Assembly (NCBI GenBank): GCA_035513575.1
Contig: DATKBW010000023.1
Coordinates: 1-64,000, forward strand
DNA: 64,000 nucleotides
Direction of reading: 5' to 3'
DNA from: JAHWKI01 sp035513575
Lineage (GTDB): Bacteria > Gemmatimonadota > Gemmatimonadetes > Longimicrobiales > RSA9
In this document: in pieces, positions 50,095 through 59,200 of the stretch
Layout of the letters: every line of letters starts with the position of its first letter
How positions within the stretch are numbered: position 1 is the stretch's first letter
Notes under the pieces: generated by a model
What the model saw: only the letters and a program-made list of their open reading frames with translations
The model's database searches: none
Told to the model about the DNA's origin: nothing
Translations under genes and position numbers: made by a program

Positions 50095-50589
50095 ATGAGG
50101 CTCTCTACCATTCGCGGCGGCCTGACGGCCCTTCTTCTCGCCATCCCTCTGGCCGTCGGGGCGCAGGAGTCCGACACCGGCGGAGATCCCCCGTGGGCCC
50201 GACCGGACGCGCCGTTCCGGACCGTCTTCGCCGAGCTGGGCGGCGCCGGTTACGTCTTCACCGTGAACGTGCAGCTGCGACTCACGCGCGTGTGGCTGCG
50301 AGTCGGGGCCGGTGGGCTGTCCGACAGGGACGGGGACGTATTCTGGGGCGTGCCCCTGATGGCGGGCACTTTCTTCGGCCGCGGCCCCCACTTCCTGGAG
50401 ACCGGCGGAGGGGTCGTCCTGGTGGACCTGAACGACCCGGAGCCGGTCCTGGAGGGCGTGGCGGACATCGGCTACCGCTTCGTGCATCCGAACGGACTGA
50501 CCTTCCGGGCCATGCTGACGCCCCATTTCGGCCTGGACCTCGGCTGGTTCGGTCCCTGGGCCGGCCTGAGTCTCGGCTACACGTTCTGA
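50095..50589 (+). CDS. Small secreted beta-rich (outer-membrane-like) protein
   Basis: The 164-residue product has a signal peptide (GLTALLLAIPLAVGAQ), then alternating beta-type sequence (GGAGYVFTVNVQLRLTRVWLRVGAGGL, GLTFRAMLTPHFGLDLGWFGPWAGLSLGYTF) ending in an aromatic Phe. That ending is typical of outer-membrane beta-barrels. The barrel would be small, about eight strands. No family is recognised. A strong bidirectional hairpin follows. Confidence 0.7.
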   Translation: MRLSTIRGGLTALLLAIPLAVGAQESDTGGDPPWARPDAPFRTVFAELGGAGYVFTVNVQLRLTRVWLRVGAGGLSDRDGDVFWGVPLMAGTFFGRGPHFLETGGGVVLVDLNDPEPVLEGVADIGYRFVHPNGLTFRAMLTPHFGLDLGWFGPWAGLSLGYTF

Positions 50590-50597
50590 CCCGAAAC

Positions 50598-50633
50598 GAC
50601 GGGGGCACCGCCCGGTCGAGCAGTGCCCCCGTC
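50598..50633. terminator. Bidirectional terminator hairpin between convergent genes
   Basis: A perfect 11-bp stem (GACGGGGGCAC at 50598-50608 with GTGCCCCCGTC at 50623-50633) encloses a 14-nt loop. It sits between the small secreted protein gene and the susD-like gene. Flanking T/A tracts are short, so efficiency is uncertain. Confidence 0.6.
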
Positions 50634-50658
50634 CCTGCTTTCAGCGCCTGCCGAGGAT

Positions 50659-52017
50659 TCAGCCGGTGATACCGGCGTTGCCCACGTCACACATCTCGAC
50701 GGAGAAGTTCGGGTTGTTCGTCTCGTCGAAATCGATGGGGAAGACGACATCGTCGCCGTAATCTCCGCCCTTGTGGTAGGCACCCGACGGATAGACGGCA
50801 GCCTGCTGGAGCCCGTACTGGTACACCAGCCGGCGCAGATCGGCCATGCGATGGCCCGTGAGAAGCAACCAGAATGCGCGCTCCTCGAAGAGCATCTCGC
50901 GTGCGTCGGCGGCGGTCGTAGGCGCGGCCAGTGCCGGCATCGTCAGCGCGGGATCGACATCCATCCCCTGCGCCGCCAGCAGCGCACCGGCGTTCGCGCG
51001 AAGCGTGTTCAGCTTCGCGGTCATCGCCCCGTAGGCGGGCGCCTGCAGGTCCGCCTCGGCCTGAATCAGCCGGGCCTCCACGCCACTGGCCAGCACGATG
51101 TCATCCGGCGTGCTGGTGTACTTCAGCGTCAGGAACAGCGGAATCGACGGGTCGAAGCCGCCACCCGCGTCCTCCCACGGCGACCGCGGGTCCATGGCGG
51201 ACCGGAACGGCGCTCCATTCCCGCCCTCCACGTCCGACAGGGAATACCGCCCGTTGGACTGCTGGTTGAACACCGGGTTCCCCGCGCCGGACACGGAGAA
51301 GAACACGAAGTAGTTGAAATCGGTGTCCACGGTCGCGACCGTGCTCGCGGCAGCCGCGTGGTTCCCCAGCATCACCTGCGCGCGACCCTTCCCGACCAGC
51401 GCCAGCGGGTAACCCGGTGACGCCGCCAGCGCCTCGTCGAACAGAGGCACGGCCTGGTTGAACAGCGCCGCCGAGGTCTGCGGCTGACCGTACACGAAGT
51501 CGGTACCCTCGAGGTTGCTGATCGGGACGGCGTTGCACCAGCCCTCCGCCAGCATCACGTAGGTGTATGCCTGGAGCGTCTTCAGCTCCGCAAACCGCGG
51601 GTCCGAAGTGCCCTCGACTTCGGCCACCTGCGCCGCCGCGTCCTTCAGCGCACGGCGGGCCTGGTGCAGGTTGACGTACGTCCCGTCCGTCGTGTTTCCG
51701 TTCGCCGGCTGGAACTGGTTGCGCCGGTCCGTCGCCGTCCGGGTCGTAAACGTGCCGGACGAGAAGAACTCGTCGGCAATCAGCCCGGTGAGGGTGACGT
51801 AGCCATCTCCGGCACCGAACGCGACGGTGAACTCGCCCATGGCGCCGTTCACCAGGATCTGGAGGTTGTCCGGATCGAACAGCGTGCCCTCGGTCACGCG
51901 GTCCCGATCCGTCACCTCCAGGAGCTGGTCGAGGTCGCACCCGGTCAGCCCGAGCGCGCTCGCCAGCAGAACCACGCCGGCGAACCTCCCGAGGCGCTTT
52001 CCTTTGGAGTTTCTCAT
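50659..52017 (-). CDS. SusD/RagB-like nutrient-binding outer-membrane lipoprotein
   Basis: The 452-residue lipoprotein has a signal ending ALGLTGC with Cys27. TPR-like helices follow (ADEFFSSGTFTTR, LHQARRALKDAAAQVAEVEG, AELKTLQAYTYVMLAEGWCNAVPIS), then the conserved SusD C-terminal EMLFEERAFWLLLTGHRMADLRRL. It should cap the SusC-like channel and capture a glycan, peptide or other large nutrient at the cell surface. It lies 20 bp downstream of the susC-like gene on the same strand. Confidence 0.92.
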   Translation of the reverse strand: MRNSKGKRLGRFAGVVLLASALGLTGCDLDQLLEVTDRDRVTEGTLFDPDNLQILVNGAMGEFTVAFGAGDGYVTLTGLIADEFFSSGTFTTRTATDRRNQFQPANGNTTDGTYVNLHQARRALKDAAAQVAEVEGTSDPRFAELKTLQAYTYVMLAEGWCNAVPISNLEGTDFVYGQPQTSAALFNQAVPLFDEALAASPGYPLALVGKGRAQVMLGNHAAAASTVATVDTDFNYFVFFSVSGAGNPVFNQQSNGRYSLSDVEGGNGAPFRSAMDPRSPWEDAGGGFDPSIPLFLTLKYTSTPDDIVLASGVEARLIQAEADLQAPAYGAMTAKLNTLRANAGALLAAQGMDVDPALTMPALAAPTTAADAREMLFEERAFWLLLTGHRMADLRRLVYQYGLQQAAVYPSGAYHKGGDYGDDVVFPIDFDETNNPNFSVEMCDVGNAGITG

Positions 52018-52037
52018 GATATCGGTCTCTCCCGCCC

Positions 52038-55000
52038 TCAGAAGTTGTAGTCCAGTCGCAGCATCAGGTAGCGGACCGGAGGCTGCGTATTGAACTCGCT
52101 CTGGCTGAAGTTCACGTTGCCGCCGCCTTCCACCGTCTCCGGGTCGAGACCCGTGTAATCCGTCCAGGTGGCCAGGTTGCGGCCGGCCACGGTCAGGCGC
52201 AGCCCCTGCAGCGGCTGGAATCGCTGCGGCAAGTTCCCGGGCGCGCTCAGCGTCACGGACAGCTCCCGCCACTTGTAGAAGTCGGCCTTCTCCACGAACC
52301 CGTAGGCCGACCCGAGAAACCGGTCCGCGATGTAGCGGGCCTGCTCGTCGAGAGGGGCATCCGGGTTGCCCACCGCCGCACAGCCGCGGGTCGAGCGGAA
52401 GCCGCACCGGAACGCCTCGGAGTCGTTCCCGGTGTAATGACCACCGCGACCCTCGAAGAGCGTGGAGACGGTCACCCAGTCGAACAGCCGCAGGTCTGCA
52501 AACAGCGTCCGCTGCCAGGTCGGCAGCGACGGCCCGATGAAGACCTCGTCGTCGCACTCGGCATCGACCGTGGTGTCACACGAGATGAGCTCGACCTCGT
52601 CGTTGGTGAGCAGCCCATCGCCATTGGCATCATCGAACCGGTAGGGCTGCTGCCAGAAGCCACCAGCCGTGTAGCCGGGCGTGTGCCGCTGAAGCCCGCG
52701 GTTGAAGATGATGTCCTCGACCCCGTCATCCTGGCCGATGTCGAAAACGGTGTTCTTCAGCGTGCTGTTGGTCACTCCGAGGTTCAGACCCACCGCGTCC
52801 GACTCGTAGACCCGGAGGTTCAGCCCGAGCTCGGTCCCCTGGTTCTCGATGGCGCCGAGGTTGTCGAAGACGGTGGTGGTCAGCCCCAGCGATCCGGGCA
52901 GCCGGCGGTTGATCAGCGCGTCCTCCGACTCCTTGTCGAAGTAGGTGAACTCCACCGACAGACGGTCGTTGAACAGACCGGTGTCGAACCCGATCTCCCA
53001 CTCGGAGCTCCGCTCCGGCTTGAGGCCGGCGTTGCCCGTAACGGAGAGGACCGCACCGGGCACGTCGCCCGCGGCCGAAGCCACCGTGGTGGGCGAGAAC
53101 AGGGTGATGGCATCACGGAACCCAGGCCGCAACCCCGAAACGCCCCAGCTGGTCCGCAGACGGAGCGTGTTCAGGAAGTCGAGCTGCGGGAACCAGGGCT
53201 CCTCGGCGACCACCCAGGACAGGCTCGCCGACGGGTAGTAGGCGAGATCGGACTCCGCACCGAACGCGCTGTTGTCATCCGCGCGGATGCCGGCCGAGAC
53301 GAACAGCAGGTCGCGCCACGCGAAGTCCTGGTTCACGTACCCGCCGATGGTCCGGATCTCGAAGAAGTTCTCGTCGACGAAGAACTCGTCGGCCGTCGTG
53401 CCGCAGGAGGCCGTTCCCGGGACCAGCGAGATGCCATAGCAGGTCGTCTCCTCGGTGTTGTCCAGGGTATAGCTGGCGCCCAGGGTCGTCGTGGAGATGA
53501 GGGCCGGCGTCAACTCGAACGTCGAAACGGCCGAGCCCTGGCCCGTATACAGATACGTGGACTGGCGCTCCGACTGCCGGTGGCCCTGCTCCCACGTGTA
53601 GTGCAGCCACCCTTGGGGCCCGTTCGGCTGCAGGGTGATGTACGTGTGGGTGGACGCGTAGTCCAGCCCGCCCGTGGCGTTCAGTGTCAGCCACGAAGTC
53701 GGGCGGTGGCGGAGCGTGCTGCTGAGGATGTAGCGATCCGCGTCCTGCGGCGAAGGGCGTACCGCGATCTGCTCGTAATTCATCCCGAACCCGTAGTTGG
53801 ACGGGTGCACCGACCACTCGTCGTCCGGATTGTCCGGAATGAAGAACGGCGTCCCGAGCAGCCCGTTCAGGATCGGGCTGAAAATGTGATTGTCGTTCGG
53901 GTTGAAGACCAGGTTGGAATCCGTGTAGCCGAAAGAGAAGGAAATGTCGGTCTGCTGACTCAGCCTGGCATCCAGGTTCCCTCGCAGGTTGGCCTTGTCC
54001 TGCGTGTTGATCGTGAACACCCCCTGCTCTTCCTCGACCTGACCGGAGACGAAGAACCGGACGTCCTCGGTCCCGCCCCGGGCGCTGGCGCCCCAGCGCT
54101 GCCGGAACCCTTCGACGAACGGACGCGTCCGCGAGTCCATCAGGGTGTTGAACACCAGGGCCTCATCCTGTCTACAGGTCCCCGCCGCGGCCGCACGGTT
54201 CCAGCAGTACGTGTACGGGCTCGTGGCCGGATTGAAGCCGATGTTCGGGAATCCGGTCTCCGGATCGAACATCGGCTGATTCGGATCGTTCACCTGGACC
54301 GCCGCGAAGTTCGCCGGATAATCCGTCACGTCCTCGACCTTGCCGGTCTCCGCGAAGAACGTCCACTGCGTCGCGCCGGGCCGGCCCCGCTTGGTGGTGA
54401 TCAGGATCACGCCGTTGGCGCCCGCCGTGCCGTACAGCGACGACGCGGCAGGCCCCTTCACGATCTCCACACTCTGGATGTCGTTGGGGTTGATGTCGTT
54501 CAGCCGGCTGGTCTCCTGCCCGCCCGTGGAGAAGGGGGCAGCGAAGTTGTTGTTCATCCGCACACCATCGATGTACACCAGCGGCTCGTTCGACAACGAC
54601 AGCGAGTTGGCGCCGCGGATCCGGATCCGCTGGGCCGATCCCGTCGTGCCGTTCACGTCCTGCATGACCACGCCCGCCGCGCGGCCGCCGAGAGCGTCCG
54701 CCATGCTGGTGATCGGCGCAGGATTGAGGTCTTGGACCTCGATGTTCGCAACGTTGGAGCCCAGCTCGCGGGCACGCTGCTCGCGCCCGGTGGCCGCGCT
54801 CACGATCACGGCCTCCAGCGGCACCGCGCTCGTGCGCAGCTGGAAGTCCGCCGTGGCCGTGCCACCGGCGGCAACCGTCACGGTCACCGTCTCCTGCGCA
54901 TACCCGATGATCACGGCCCGGATCTGCTGCGTTCCGGCCGGCACGCGGGTCAGGAGATAGCGACCCTGCTGGTCGGTCAGACCTCCGACGTTGGTGCCGG

Positions 55001-55154
55001 CCACCTGCATCTGCACGCTCGTAAGGGGCGCGCCTGTCGAGGCGTCGGTCACCTGGCCGGTGACGGTACCCGTGTTCTGCGCGGTCGCTTCCGTGAGGAA
55101 GGCCGCGCCGAAGACGAGCACCACGGACAAGAGCGTCGTACGGACTGCTCTCAT
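52038..55154 (-). CDS. SusC/RagA-like TonB-dependent outer-membrane transporter
   Basis: The 1,038-residue transporter has a signal peptide (TTLLSVVLVFGAAFLTEATAQ), an N-terminal carboxypeptidase-regulatory-like domain (VTGQVTDASTGAPLTSVQMQVAGTNVGGLTDQQGRYLL) and a plug domain. The plug holds LGGRAAGVVMQDVNG, RIRGANSLSLSNEPLVYIDGVRM and VEIVKGPAASSLYGTAGANGVILITTKRG. A long beta-barrel follows, ending RYLMLRLDYNF. With SusD it imports a bulky substrate using TonB energy. No glycosidase or sulfatase genes flank the pair, so the substrate is not suggested by context. Confidence 0.93.
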   Translation of the reverse strand: MRAVRTTLLSVVLVFGAAFLTEATAQNTGTVTGQVTDASTGAPLTSVQMQVAGTNVGGLTDQQGRYLLTRVPAGTQQIRAVIIGYAQETVTVTVAAGGTATADFQLRTSAVPLEAVIVSAATGREQRARELGSNVANIEVQDLNPAPITSMADALGGRAAGVVMQDVNGTTGSAQRIRIRGANSLSLSNEPLVYIDGVRMNNNFAAPFSTGGQETSRLNDINPNDIQSVEIVKGPAASSLYGTAGANGVILITTKRGRPGATQWTFFAETGKVEDVTDYPANFAAVQVNDPNQPMFDPETGFPNIGFNPATSPYTYCWNRAAAAGTCRQDEALVFNTLMDSRTRPFVEGFRQRWGASARGGTEDVRFFVSGQVEEEQGVFTINTQDKANLRGNLDARLSQQTDISFSFGYTDSNLVFNPNDNHIFSPILNGLLGTPFFIPDNPDDEWSVHPSNYGFGMNYEQIAVRPSPQDADRYILSSTLRHRPTSWLTLNATGGLDYASTHTYITLQPNGPQGWLHYTWEQGHRQSERQSTYLYTGQGSAVSTFELTPALISTTTLGASYTLDNTEETTCYGISLVPGTASCGTTADEFFVDENFFEIRTIGGYVNQDFAWRDLLFVSAGIRADDNSAFGAESDLAYYPSASLSWVVAEEPWFPQLDFLNTLRLRTSWGVSGLRPGFRDAITLFSPTTVASAAGDVPGAVLSVTGNAGLKPERSSEWEIGFDTGLFNDRLSVEFTYFDKESEDALINRRLPGSLGLTTTVFDNLGAIENQGTELGLNLRVYESDAVGLNLGVTNSTLKNTVFDIGQDDGVEDIIFNRGLQRHTPGYTAGGFWQQPYRFDDANGDGLLTNDEVELISCDTTVDAECDDEVFIGPSLPTWQRTLFADLRLFDWVTVSTLFEGRGGHYTGNDSEAFRCGFRSTRGCAAVGNPDAPLDEQARYIADRFLGSAYGFVEKADFYKWRELSVTLSAPGNLPQRFQPLQGLRLTVAGRNLATWTDYTGLDPETVEGGGNVNFSQSEFNTQPPVRYLMLRLDYNF

Positions 55155-55457
55155 GGTACCCTCCCTGGCAGGGGGATCTTGGTTTTTTCGGGCCGGAAGG
55201 CTCCCTGCCTCCCGCCCTGCGACATCGGCCGACCCGATCAGGTCGGATCCGCCGAAACCTGCGGAGCCCGTTGCGGGCTCTTCTATTCGCTGCTCATCCC
55301 ATCGACCGGAGGACCCGGCGGCCCTTGTCGCGTGCGACGGGGTGGGACAATTTCTTTGCGCCGAGAGTGCTGGAAAGATTACCAGCGCCGCGGAAAAGCG
55401 CAAGTCGCCGCGACACTCGCACCACACGGGTCCCCGGCCCGCACCCGTGCGTTGGCG
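55155..55457 (-). promoter_or_regulatory. Upstream region of the SusC/SusD operon with two leader hairpins
   Basis: About 300 bp without a gene. Two compact hairpins would form in the SusC leader RNA: GAGCCCG/CGGGCTC with a 3-nt loop (55264-55280) and CCGACC/GGTCGG (55229-55246). A run of six A residues (minus strand) lies about 24-30 bases before the start codon. No confident -35/-10 pair is seen. Confidence 0.4.
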
Positions 55458-55934
55458 CTACCGCCGGGCGGATGTCATGACCAGGATGACGCCGTTCCCC
55501 GCTTCGGCGCCCCACTTCATGACGGCCTCCCGGGAGGTCAGGATCTGGATGAACCGGATGGACTCGGCGGGGATGTTCTCGAGGTGCCGGACGGACGAGC
55601 TGACGCGGCTGCCATCGACCACGACGAGGATCTCCGGGTTGAGGTAGAAGGAGCTGACGCCGCGCTGGGTGATCCGGACCGGGTTGCCGGCGCGGACGCG
55701 CTGGATGTTCAGGTGGGTGGGGGCGCGCTCGACGGCTTCCATGGCGTCCCGGGCGCCGAGCTGGAGGATGTCGTCGCTGGTGAGGACGAGGCCGCCGGGC
55801 TCGAGGCCATCGTGCTGGCTCGGCGAGGAGACGGGGCGGGCGGTGGCGCAGGCGGCGGTGGTCGCCGCCAGGGCGAGCGCCAGGAGGAGCCGGCTGGCGC
55901 GGGTGGCGCGAGCGGAAGCGGTCGGGTCGAGCAT
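55458..55934 (-). CDS. Stand-alone TonB-plug-like lipoprotein
   Basis: The 158-residue protein has a lipoprotein signal (LLLALALAATTAACAT). Its mature part resembles only the plug domain of TonB-dependent receptors: ILQLGARDAMEAVERAPTHL, VRITQRGVSSFYLNPEILVVVDGSRVSS and SIRFIQILTSREAVMKWGAEAGNGVILVMTS, ending at the usual plug-barrel junction. There is no barrel. Single-plug proteins occur in Gemmatimonadota annotations; their role is unknown. The start is the ATG at 55934. Confidence 0.78.
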   Translation of the reverse strand: MLDPTASARATRASRLLLALALAATTAACATARPVSSPSQHDGLEPGGLVLTSDDILQLGARDAMEAVERAPTHLNIQRVRAGNPVRITQRGVSSFYLNPEILVVVDGSRVSSSVRHLENIPAESIRFIQILTSREAVMKWGAEAGNGVILVMTSARR

Positions 55935-56092
55935 GCGTGCTCCGGTGTGGCGGGTGCCGCGGCGGCGCCCTGTCACCTGATGAACGAGCGAGCGTCCAGG
56001 ATCAGGACGGTTGCCGTGGATCCTTTCAAGATAACGTGGCCGCCCTGGGGCGCGAGGGTTCCCGGCGGGCGGGACGCGGCGAGGAGGCGGCG

Positions 56093-56995
56093 GTGGAGCG
56101 AAGCGGGAGCGGAGACGGGGCGGCGGGCGATGCGTCGGACCTGGTCGAGCTGCTCGACCTGGAGCCGCTGGAGCACAACATCTACCGGGGCCGGAACCGG
56201 GACATAGGGACGGGGCGGATCTACGGCGGCCAGGTGCTTGCCCAGTCGCTGGTGGCGGCCGCGCGCACGCTGGAAGCGGACCGGCCGGCGCACTCGCTGC
56301 ACGGCTACTTCATCCTCCCCGGCGACCTGGGGATCCCCGTCGTCTACTTCGTGGACCGGCTGCGGGACGGCGGCAGCTTCACGACCCGGCGGGTCACGGC
56401 CATCCAGCACGGCCGGGCCATCTACAACATGTCCGGATCCTTCCACCGCGTGGAGGACGGGATCGAGCACCAGGTGGACATGCCGGACGTCCCCGGGCCG
56501 GAGGGGCTCCGGTCGGAGCTGGAAATGCTGCGGGACATGCGGGACCGGATCCCCCCGCGGCTCCGCCACGTGCTGACCCAGGACCGCCCGCTCGACATCC
56601 GGCCCGTGGAGCAGGTCGACCCCTTCGACCCGCAGCCCCGCCCCCCGGTCCGCCACCTCTGGGTCCGGACCCTCGGCGCCATCGGCGACGCCGTCCTCCA
56701 CCACCAGGCCGTCCTCGCCTACGCCTCCGACTACGGCCTCCTCGGCGCCGCTCTCCAGCCCCACGGCCTCACCTTCCGCCGCCCCAACATGATGGTGGCC
56801 TCCCTCGACCACGCCATCTGGTTCCACCGCCCCTTCGACGCCACCCGCTGGCTCCTCTACGCCATCGAGAGCCCCGTCACCGCCGGCGCCCGCGGCTTCT
56901 CCCGCGGCACCTTCTTCACCCGTGACGGCGTTCTCGTGGCGTCGGTGGCGCAGGAAGGGCTGGTGCGGAGGATCGAGGGCGCCGGGGAAGGCTAG
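56093..56995 (+). CDS. tesB: Acyl-CoA thioesterase II (TesB family)
   Basis: The 300-residue product has the double-hotdog TesB layout: IYRGRNRDIGTGRIYGGQVLAQSL at the N-terminus, HSLHGYFILPGD, and the C-terminal catalytic motif MMVASLDHAIWFHRPFDATRWLLYAIESP with its conserved Asp. It hydrolyses acyl-CoAs. GTG start with GAGGAGG just upstream is preferred over an upstream Met, because the codons before it are low-complexity. Confidence 0.92.
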   Translation: MERSGSGDGAAGDASDLVELLDLEPLEHNIYRGRNRDIGTGRIYGGQVLAQSLVAAARTLEADRPAHSLHGYFILPGDLGIPVVYFVDRLRDGGSFTTRRVTAIQHGRAIYNMSGSFHRVEDGIEHQVDMPDVPGPEGLRSELEMLRDMRDRIPPRLRHVLTQDRPLDIRPVEQVDPFDPQPRPPVRHLWVRTLGAIGDAVLHHQAVLAYASDYGLLGAALQPHGLTFRRPNMMVASLDHAIWFHRPFDATRWLLYAIESPVTAGARGFSRGTFFTRDGVLVASVAQEGLVRRIEGAGEG

Positions 56996-57110
56996 GTCTT
57001 CCTGCGGGCTCCCGGAAACGTCCCCCTCCCCCCCGGCCACCGGAACGATTACCCGTACAGGGCGATATAGAGAGGCGCACTCCCCTGGATCTTCCACAAC
57101 GAGGTGAGCG

Positions 57111-57800
57111 ATGAAGCTCGCGCATGCTGCGAAGGCGGCGGTGCTGGCGGGGCTCGTACCCCTGGCCGGCTGCGGCCCGAAGCACCACCTGGCGGATTAC
57201 GACTTCGCGAACCGGTCGCTGGCGGTGGTCACCAGCGCGCCCGCCTACCCGGAGCTGCACACCGGCGGGGTCGGGCTCGGCGGGGACAACCCGGTGCAGG
57301 CCGTGCTCCAGGCGGGGTCCAGGGTGGCCAAGGAGGTCGAGGCCCGGCGGGCGCGGGCGCGGCTGGACAGCGCGGCGACGATGGTGGACGTGGGACGTCG
57401 CATGGGCGGGCGCACGGCGGACCGGGCGTCGCGGTACCTGGCGGCGCGCCCGGTGGAGACCGCACCGGCGGACTTCACGCTGGAAGTCTGGGTCACCGAC
57501 TTCGGGCTGGACGCCCGGGCCTGGGACGCGGCGGCGTACCTGTTCACGAACGCGGAGGCCGTGCTGATCGACGGCGCCAGCGGCCGGGAGGTCTGGTCGG
57601 TGCGGGTCTGGGCGCGCGAGCCGGTCACGCCGGCCGTGTTCGACACCGGACCCGTCCCCTCCGACGCCATCACCGCCGGGTCGCTGATGGCGGTCTCGGT
57701 GGAGGACTTCCAGCGCGTGCTGGAGCGGCTTGCAGACCTCTCCTCGGACCTGGTCACGAGCGAGCTCCGCGGCGCGCTGCGGGACGTGCGGCGCAGATAG
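57111..57800 (+). CDS. Lipoprotein of unknown function
   Basis: The 229-residue product starts MKLAHAAKAAVLAGLVPLAGCGPKHH with a lipobox ending at Cys21. The mature domain mixes helices and beta strands (ADYDFANRSLAVVTSAPAYPELHTGG, ETAPADFTLEVWVTDFGLDARAW, AVLIDGASGREVWSVRVWAREPV). The strand pattern suggests an envelope complex component, but I do not recognise a family. A GAGGTGAG ribosome-binding site lies before the start. It ends 60 bp before a strong terminator hairpin. Confidence 0.72.
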   Translation: MKLAHAAKAAVLAGLVPLAGCGPKHHLADYDFANRSLAVVTSAPAYPELHTGGVGLGGDNPVQAVLQAGSRVAKEVEARRARARLDSAATMVDVGRRMGGRTADRASRYLAARPVETAPADFTLEVWVTDFGLDARAWDAAAYLFTNAEAVLIDGASGREVWSVRVWAREPVTPAVFDTGPVPSDAITAGSLMAVSVEDFQRVLERLADLSSDLVTSELRGALRDVRRR

Positions 57801-57860
57801 CCTGGCGGGTCATGGCCGGGGGCACCGGCGGTGTCCACGGGTTTACGGATTCTGAGCGCA

Positions 57861-57912
57861 AAGAGCGAGACGGCGAACCACCCCGATCCGGGCGGTTCGC
57901 CGTCTCGCTCTT
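57861..57912. terminator. Perfect 19-bp bidirectional terminator hairpin
   Basis: AAGAGCGAGACGGCGAACC (57861-57879) pairs perfectly with its inverse at 57894-57912 around a 14-nt loop. The arms begin AA and end TT, so each strand has a short A/T flank. It lies between two convergent genes and would stop transcription from both sides. Confidence 0.75.
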
Positions 57913-57931
57913 GCCTGCCGGTCGTGCCGCC

Positions 57932-58546
57932 CTACAGCCCGCCGGTCAGGCCGCCGGTGATGTCGGTGGAGAGGAGCCCCCGTGCGCGCAGGGATGCGGC
58001 GGCCTCGGCGCGCAGGTTGACGAGCGCCTCGGGGCTGGCGGAGAGGGCGGCGTTGACGCGGGCGAAGGCGTCGCCGTTCTCGTAGCCGAGGCGGACCAGG
58101 TCGGTGAGGACGGCCGTGGCGACGGCGCGGCGCTCACCGGGCGCCTCGCGGGTGATGCGGATCAGCGCCTGCTCGCTGACGCCGGCCCGGAGGGCCTCGG
58201 CGGCGACCAGCAGCTCGCCCTCGGTCACGACGCGGGCATCCGCACGATTCAGGGCATCGCGGGCGCGGAGCAGCGCCTCGAGGCGGGCCTCGACGGCCGC
58301 GGCGACGCGGTCCATCGGGACCTGCTTGGCGCGCCCTTCCTGGACCTTTCGCTCCAGGAGAGATGCGGGGATCTGCGCCTGGGCGGCCGCCTGCATGGCC
58401 GCCTGGATGCGGGCCTCGGGCGTGGCGGCCTGGGCCGCCGCGGTGGCGGTCGCCTGCCCCTGCGCGCCGGTCTGGCCGCCCTGGGCCGCGGCCGCCGCGG
58501 GGGTGAGCGTAACGATCGCGAACACCATCAGCATCTTGCGGTTCAT
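57932..58546 (-). CDS. Secreted Ala/Gln-rich protein
   Basis: The 204-residue product has a signal peptide (MLMVFAIVTLTPAAAAAQ) followed by an Ala/Gln/Thr-rich low-complexity stretch to about 65. Predicted helices follow (RVAAAVEARLEALLRARDALNRAD, VTEGELLVAAEALRAGVSEQALIRI), with a Gly-rich tail. No family is recognised. It begins 72 bp after the sigma-factor gene on the same strand and could be under its control. Confidence 0.68.
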   Translation of the reverse strand: MNRKMLMVFAIVTLTPAAAAAQGGQTGAQGQATATAAAQAATPEARIQAAMQAAAQAQIPASLLERKVQEGRAKQVPMDRVAAAVEARLEALLRARDALNRADARVVTEGELLVAAEALRAGVSEQALIRITREAPGERRAVATAVLTDLVRLGYENGDAFARVNAALSASPEALVNLRAEAAASLRARGLLSTDITGGLTGGL

Positions 58547-58618
58547 GATCTTTCTCCTGTCTGGTTCGATCCGTCGTTTCCTGCGTTCCTGGGTGGGACG
58601 AGCGTCCGGTCCCGATCG

Positions 58619-59200
58619 TCACATCGCGTGGAGTCGTGGCTCGCTCAGGAGCTCGCGCAGCTCCTCGCGGGCGCGGTGCACGCGCATCTTGACGGCGCTC
58701 GGGCTGGTCTCGGCGATCTCGGCGAGCTCGTCGTAGCTGTAGCCGCCCTCGTGCTTGAGGAGGAAGGCCTCGCGGAGGAGGGGCGAGATCCGGGACAGCG
58801 CGTCCTCGAGCTCCTGCCGCAGCTCGGTGGATGGCGCCGCGCCGAAGCCCTCGGCGCCGTCCGGGGAGGCCTCGTCGAAGGGCACGTCCCGGCGGCGAAT
58901 GTTCTTGAAGTGATCGAGGCAGCAGTTGCGGAGGATGCGGAAGGCCCAGGCGCGGAAGGCGGCGCCGTCCCGGCAATCGGCGAGGCTGGTGTAGGCCCGG
59001 ACGAGGGCCTCCTGCACCATGTCCTCGGCGGTGTCGGAGTCCAGCCCCATCCCGCGGGCATGGCGGAACAGCGCGGCCTGGTGCCGCCGTACCAGCCGCT
59101 CGTACGCGGCGCGGTGCCCCTGGAGCACGCGGGCGACCAGGGTGGCGTCATCCGGGCCGCCTTCGTCGCGCTGGCGCCCGCGCGGGCGCAGCCCCCTCAC
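58619..59200 (-). CDS. ECF-type RNA polymerase sigma factor
   Basis: The 193-residue sigma factor has region 2 (AAYERLVRRHQAALFRHARG, DTAEDMVQEALVRAYTSLA, FRAWAFRILRNCCLDHFK) and region 4 (LREAFLLKHEGGYSYDELAEIAETSPSAVKMRVHRAREELR). It overlaps the upstream outer-membrane protein gene by 4 bp. It is the third gene of the anti-sigma / outer-membrane / sigma operon and is presumably held inactive by the membrane protein encoded at its start. Gene order with the anti-sigma first is unusual. Confidence 0.9.
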   Translation of the reverse strand: MRGLRPRGRQRDEGGPDDATLVARVLQGHRAAYERLVRRHQAALFRHARGMGLDSDTAEDMVQEALVRAYTSLADCRDGAAFRAWAFRILRNCCLDHFKNIRRRDVPFDEASPDGAEGFGAAPSTELRQELEDALSRISPLLREAFLLKHEGGYSYDELAEIAETSPSAVKMRVHRAREELRELLSEPRLHAM

